DNA of 64,000 nt, from contig NC_134847.1 of assembly GCF_965363235.1 (NCBI RefSeq), forward strand, positions 54,964,439 through 55,028,438, written 5' to 3'. Positions 59,301 through 64,000 of the stretch are shown here, piece by piece. A program made the translations under genes and the position numbers. The notes under the pieces are model-generated. The model saw only the letters and a program-made list of their open reading frames with translations, did not search any database and was not told where the DNA came from. This stretch comes from Mytilus galloprovincialis (taxonomy: Eukaryota; Mollusca; Bivalvia; Mytilida; Mytilidae). Every line of letters starts with the position of its first letter. Position 1 is the first letter of the stretch.

Positions 59301-62300
59301 CAACTGTCTCCTCGTTAACCGAGAACACACCAAGGACCCACGTGACACCAAACAATGGTAATACAACACACAAACTCCTTATTCCAGCTCTGCAATAAAA
59401 ATTACATGTTATCAAGATTTTCCTTATGATTATGAAAACAGAGCGGAAACGTCAACGAAAAAATGCTTTGATCATGCAGTATTATTCTATATTATTTGAA
59501 TAACAGTATTTAATGAACTCATTTCAATTGAATGTAATCTTTTTTATATAACTTTATCAGATCCGATATGTAAGCAAATAAAGTCAACAGTAGTATACCG
59601 CTGTTCAAAAGTCATAAATCGATTCAGAGAAAACAAATCCGGGTTAAAAATTGAAACAGAGTGATAAAACATCCACTATCACAGAAAAAAACCAACATAC
59701 ATGTAGATGAACTATAAGATAACAACAGCCACATTCCTCACATGGTACAGAAATTAAAAAAAATAATGGTGAGGTGAACCTGGTTTATGGCTAGCCAAAC
59801 CTTCGCACTGTATGTCAATGTTAAATATACCGCTTAGATGACAACATTTCAAGACTGGTATACAGTACAAAATTAATGCATGAACAATAAAAGCTAATAC
59901 CTAAACATAATCTTGGACAGAACACAAAAACAGCTGAACAGAATAGATTAAAGAAATGTGTGTCTGTTAAACTAATAAATCAACGCCACAAAACATATTT
60001 AGTAACCTACTTTGCTCGTTCTTTTGTTGTCTTGTCCATCATGGCATGAGTGGCAAACATAGTCCTCAACACCAAAATGAGAATAATAAGGTTTACCTAA
60101 AAAATGACAGAGGTTATGTTTTTATTGGATCTTATTAAAAACATGTTAAGGATGTTCGCTGCTCAGTTTCAAAATAAATAACTTTTCATAAAACTAGTAT
60201 TTACTGATATTTCAAGATATTAGCCATTTGAATTTTGGCGGGAATATGCTCTCTCTTGGTTTTTCATAGCTTTATCATTGACCAGTTAAAGTACTCTAAT
60301 ACTATTAAGAAATAAATAAAATTGTATAAGACTTTTACAAATGACTTATAATTATACATGTAAAAGATTTTTAAAAAGAAAACTGGGGTTCATGGGGAAA
60401 TTTTTTTAAGGCATTCAAATGAATAAAACCAGAGGATTCCGAAAATCAGACAAAAATTCCAAACATGACAAGCAGACATCCTTAAATATTATAATTATTC
60501 TTTAGAGCTCGAATTGTTTATGGAGACAATTTTTATAATAATGTTTGATGAATTAAGAAAGTTTGAATAACAGCTTTTTTTTTAAAACGTTTTAGGTTAA
60601 CAATTTGGTGTTTCTTTTTAATTCATTGAACTGTTTTTATTGGCCAATGACTTATTAGAGCATGGCATCAAGGCATCAGTCTATTGTTAATGACTATATG
60701 TTGCTCTCTATATTTTGTTTGCTGTTTTTGTTGTAGGGTTAATGTCTAATCGATGTGTATCTAAAATCTCATATTTCTAGGGACATCGAGTTTTTACAAA
60801 TTAAAAAAAAAATTCTTTAATTATGAAATAGCTTATTGTAAGATTAAAAGCTGTTATTTTTTCGTACCAAAATAACAGTTAATGCAGGTCCCACAAATGC
60901 CCATATCAAGTTGGACTCAACAGAAAGCCAGCAACTGAAAAGAAAATTAAAAAATGTATTTTCATTTTAAATGAGGCTATGCGGTTAATTGAATATTTGT
61001 ACTAACAATTTGCTAAAGTCATTGTTTTAGTATCAAATTTCATTTGAAATACGTTTTTATAAAAGTATATGAAACACAAAAAAAAAGAAGTTAGCAATAC
61101 TACACTAAATGGTGAGGTCTAGCAAAATCCTTTACAGTAATGCATATGGTAACAAGGTTTATATGTATGGCATGTGTTTCTGAAACAAACTAAATAAGGT
61201 ATGCTTCAGATAAAAGATTTGGTAAGACAAATATACAGAAAAAAATAATTAAAAACAGTTTCATTTTTTTTTCAAGTATGTGCAAACCAGTTTCAGATCG
61301 GTAAAAAGAATCAAAGGAATGATTTTCAACATTATTTGTGGGAGTATAGTAATTATTATAATTTGCAATTGTTATTTGATTTCTTTTTGATGACATTTGT
61401 TGTATTTGTTGCAATCGTATTGTAAGATTGGAGGTCCTCTCTGGTCACTACGGCTTCAATCATGAATAACCATGCTGAAAGTGGCGGTAAATACAAATCA
61501 ACCAATCAATCAATCGTATTTGTGAATAAGATATAAAAAAAAGAAAAGAATATGATAAATACTATTGAGAATTTCCATATCCGTCTAGTTTGGTTGCACC
61601 CATAGATATTCCGACTATGACAGCTGGAGAAACTACAAAAAACAAGATTGAAATGAGCAATTACAGAAAGTACGAAATGTATTAAAAGAATATGATTGAT
61701 TCAACAATATCAGAAAGAATGTGTGATCTATTGATGCTGTTTTGGCAATGCAAGAATAAAATGGTTAAGCTGGATTGAAAAGTAAAAATTGAAAATTCTA
61801 CAGATACTTTACAAGATGACCACATATATTTTTATCATTGTCGAAGCCTAGTCATCTTTCTTATAATATATTTCACGGAATATCTATAAACCACGAATAA
61901 TGCAAAAGGTGTCATGTGAGGAGCATGATTTGTAGACTATTCCAGGCCAATTTATAGACCAACTAGATTGTTGGTTTGGCCTAGTAGTCTGTTGTTTTCT
62001 GTGTAGAATTTAAGACTATTGTTTGTTTTTCTTAAATTCATTTTACATTTTGTGCAAGGGTGATGTTAGTTTCATTGATTGCACCTTGGGTATCATCCAT
62101 CAAAGAGCAGAACTTCAGTTAAAAAATGAAGAAAAAAAATTAATTAAATGAAAATACATCGTATATTCTGTATATTCTTCAACGTTTTACCCTTTATGAA
62201 TAATTTCGATTGTTTTAGGGAGGTTTGTGTAAGTGTTTGCGCTCGGCAAAAAATCGTTACTTTTTTTGTTTTTTTATAAAAGAATAGTGTATATCGTGAT

Positions 62301-63990
62301 AATTTAAACGTTGAAAATGCAATACTGTACCCCAGCACAGTGGCGGATGCAGGAATTTTCGAAAGGGGGGGTGCTAGCCCAGGGCAAAGGGGGGGGGTGC
62401 AGGGGGGTGCAAACATATGTCCCGATTCAAATGCATTGATCGGCCAAAATAAAGGGGGGGTGCGGACCCCCGGAACCCCCCTCTGGATCCGCCACTGCAG
62501 CATGTTGGTATCAGCCATTTTGTTCTTGAAGATGTTGCGAAAACAAAAAGGACGGACATTGCAATTTCAATTCCTTCCGCAAGCATAAAGGCGAAGTCTA
62601 CCAAGAAGATATAATGTAACAGTACCGCCATAGCTGTGCAGACTTTCTACAATTTATCAAGGTATTACAAATTAACATAAACATTTGTTAGGTTTGGTAA
62701 ATCACAAATAATGTTATATTTATGAACTTTAATAGAATTAGATTCAAACGAAATTTAATACAAGATTTAATGAATCTGGCATATGATATGCATTTTATGT
62801 GTATTTCTTCGCAAATTCTTACCTGCAACCAAAGGCCTGTCATAAATTATAAGGAGAATGGTTCACATTTATATGGTACGTACATAAATCCCTCTCTATT
62901 CAACTTAAGTCAGTTGTTCTTTATATGTTTGTTTTTCAAGATAGAAGACATCACGCTTTGTTTGAATATAATTCTTGTTATTCACAAATAAGTTACATAC
63001 CTTATTGCCAGTCTGTGTTACTCCTGATAAAAACAAGATGTAGGACAGCGTCAAGGCAACACAAAAATTAACCAGTAAGATTGCTTTATCCCTTTTTATT
63101 TTTCTTCCGCGCATATCACATGTTAGTTGTCTACAAAAATAAGACAATGACACACACATCATTCGTACAAGTATAAGGATTCTTTGTTTCGGATACACTT
63201 AAACACTATGAACAGAGATGGATTTCAATGTTTCGTATTTATACTTTTTGTATGTAGATACCACATTCGTTCACTACAATATTGTTTTTGAAATATGATG
63301 AGTAAAGAGATTGTATTTTGTTCTTCAGAAAGTACTAATATTTTGAAAACGTTCTTATAGTAATTCGCATTAGATTTTCTTAATTAAATCTTATTCATTC
63401 ACATGGTAAGAAAACAAGTGAATATACAAAAAAACGAAACAACTCAAAACGACAGATCAATTAATAAAATGTAAACTTCAACTCAGCAGAACGCTATTCT
63501 TATGTAAGTCATTTATTTTGTAGATGCCTTTGATATTTTTAAATTACCTCTATAACATTGCATGGATCATAACTGTAACAACAAGAAATAAGATTGAAAT
63601 ACCACAACCAGCAGCAGATATTTTACTTAACACCAAGCTGTGTGATGGAGGCTGCAAATAGAAAGAAAATACAAACACTTCTGATTTTTTAAAATAAAAA
63701 CTTTTGCTACGCACAATATTGATTTGGATAATTATTGAATGTGTATTTTCAATGGGATACCCATCAATTAGGCAGCAACCCAATGGCACAAAACTCCACA
63801 ATGTTCTGTAAATTTATATTCAATAATATTCTGAAGTCATTCTGCAACCTTTTTATAAATACTCACTGCTCTTCCCGGACTCATAAGTAGTGCAAAATTA
63901 GTAGTGTGGTCATATTGGCATACTGTTACTCCTTCTGATGTCGTCACTAGTTTTGAACCAATAAAAGACCAAGCACCGTTTGGTGTGTTT
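56332..63990 (-). CDS. Adhesion G-protein-coupled receptor, GPS to C-terminus
   Basis: Twelve minus-strand exons with compatible phases: 63867-63990 (GPS), 63548-63651 (TM1), 63001-63130 (TM2), 62331-62646 (TM3, start of TM4, with a MITE inside), 61563-61632 (TM4), 60868-60934 (ECL2/TM5), 60011-60096 (TM5/ICL3), 59263-59389 (TM6/TM7), 58606-58722 (end of TM7), 57930-57987, 56992-57212 and 56332-56625 (tail, stop TAA). Landmarks: VSPAVIVGISMGATKLDGYG, YCWLSVESNLIWAFVGPALT, LPLFGVTWVLGVFSVNEE and GFFIFLFHTVLN, all typical of family B2. The tail is Ser/Asn/Lys-rich and ends RWSADY. The N-terminal ectodomain lies past the right edge. An in-frame TAG and a transposon insertion (separate entries) suggest a null allele or recent pseudogene; the rest is intact. 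Membrane receptor; ligand unknown. Confidence 0.88.
56740..56850 (+). repeat. Dispersed repeat in a receptor intron
   Basis: Contains CCATGGCGTTGTCACTTCAT, then GTACTATCTTTCGCCTCTCT; same family as 10200-10400, 47350-47460 and 26866-26935. Confidence 0.6.
58180..58350. repeat. Repeat ends in a receptor intron
   Basis: 58190-58250 has GAGTGTCACTGATGAGTC and ATAGACGAAACGCTTGCTGG. 58320-58350 is the inverted AGGCTCTTGAGAG-type hairpin end also seen at 52210-52235. Confidence 0.5.
59580..59850 (-). repeat. Minus copy of the 4.2-kb repeat family in an intron
   Basis: Contains AGTAGTATACCGCTGTTCAA, CACATGGTACAG and GTGAACCTGGTTTATGGCTA in the order seen at 8995-9400. Confidence 0.6.
61430..61540. 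repeat. Short dispersed repeat in an intron
   Basis: Contains GGTCACTACGGCTTCAATCA and AGTGGCGGTAAATACAAATC, followed by a CAATCAAT run; it resembles a SINE-sized mussel repeat. Confidence 0.4.
62331..62646 (-). CDS. Receptor TM3 exon split by a MITE
   Basis: The exon starts KVCTAMAVLLHYIFLVDFAF, then MLAEGIEIAMSVLFVFA (TM3; the Cys is the conserved ECL1 disulfide partner) and RTKWLIPTC, where a 160-bp MITE plus a 5-bp duplication interrupts it. Beyond the MITE the last bases run straight into a GTACAG donor at 62325-62330. Leaving out the MITE and one CAGCA copy, the exon is 151 bases in the right phase for the next exon. With the MITE kept, the added 165 bases preserve the frame but bring in a TAG stop inside the MITE. 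Confidence 0.82.
62338..62497. mobile_element. 160-bp MITE inside a coding exon
   Basis: The termini are inverted: CAGTGGCGGATGCAGGA at 62338 and, on the minus strand from 62497, CAGTGGCGGATCCAGAG. A 5-base direct repeat CAGCA flanks it (62333-62337 and 62498-62502). The interior is rich in G-runs. The 1.4-kb element at 33229-34645 has the same type of ends. Well-preserved ends and a clean duplication suggest a young insertion. Superfamily not assigned. Confidence 0.85.
63548..63651 (-). CDS. Receptor TM1 exon with an in-frame TAG
   Basis: It follows CTATTTGCAG and reads PPSHSLVLSKISAAGCGISI, then LFLVVTVMIHAML and TAG (63550-63552), ending AG before GTAATT. The next exon resumes in phase as RQLTCDMRGRK. 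In this receptor family a Trp before Arg-Gln-Leu would be usual, so TGG to TAG is the simple explanation. A weaker donor (GTTATA) nine bases earlier would remove the stop and keep the frame. Confidence 0.8.
63867..63990 (-). CDS. GPS-motif exon of the receptor
   Basis: It reads NTPNGAWSFIGSKLVTTSEG, then VTVCQYDHTTNFALLMSPGR. The pattern W-x(4-5)-C...C-x-C-x-H-x-T-x-F-A is the GPCR proteolysis site. Here the Cys after the Trp is Ser, the second Cys of CxC is Tyr, and HLT is HTT. The two missing Cys fit loss of one disulfide. Whether autoproteolysis still occurs is unclear. TTTTTACAG precedes the exon and GTGAGT follows it. Confidence 0.85.
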
Positions 63991-64000
63991 CTGTAAAAAG

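Noticed and set aside
62144-62518. 124-codon minus frame across the MITE
   Set aside because: It is out of frame with the receptor exon and composed of MITE G-run sequence and intron.
1-64000. tRNA, rRNA and hammerhead ribozyme genes
   Set aside because: None was noticed by eye. A covariance-model scan was not possible, so absence is not proven.

Overview
The window is animal nuclear DNA. Genes are split by introns with ordinary GT/AG borders, coding density is low, and most of the rest is A+T-rich and packed with interspersed repeats. Several repeats (a family with a core close to GACGAAACGCGCGTCTGGCG, one with a GAGCGATTCAGGCTCTTGAG end, and a long 3' tail repeat) are ones I associate with mussels, so a Mytilus-like bivalve is the best guess. 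That is recognition, not a database result.

Left end (1-5.6 kb): a minus-strand LINE endonuclease remnant has been split by a plus-strand Penelope-like retroelement (about 153-3335). The element has the Naiad layout: the end of a GIY-YIG endonuclease, a CxC linker, then reverse transcriptase. Its single frame contains an in-frame UGA where relatives have Cys, and its 3' UTR folds by eye into a type 2 SECIS element. It therefore looks like a selenoprotein-coding Naiad. The same 3' tail recurs alone at three other places. At 5.0-5.6 kb lies the last exon (Lys-rich tail) of a gene whose other exons are outside the window.

6-19.9 kb: repeat mosaics, with no gene I can support. 19.9-26.0 kb: a mucin-like type I membrane protein in three visible exons: a Thr-rich repeat ectodomain of about 1350 residues, one membrane span, and a Lys-rich tail. 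The tail is paralogous to the exon at 5 kb, so the two genes form a tandem family.

27.5-28.2 kb (minus): an omega-like glutathione S-transferase with its whole coding region in one exon. 28.4-48 kb: inverted-repeat elements, minisatellites, an 860-bp duplicated block, a decayed integrase-core gene, and one candidate terminal exon (31.3 kb, minus). 48.5-50.2 kb: a RING-less TRIM-like protein with two B-boxes, a coiled coil and a propeller-like C-terminus. 51-55 kb: more repeats.

56.3-64.0 kb (minus): twelve exons, whose phases all fit, of an adhesion G-protein-coupled receptor, from the GPS motif through all seven membrane spans to the cytoplasmic tail. The N-terminus lies beyond the window. 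It carries an in-frame TAG at the end of the TM1 exon and a 160-bp inverted-repeat transposon inside the TM3-TM4 exon, so this allele is either dead or depends on unusual RNA processing.
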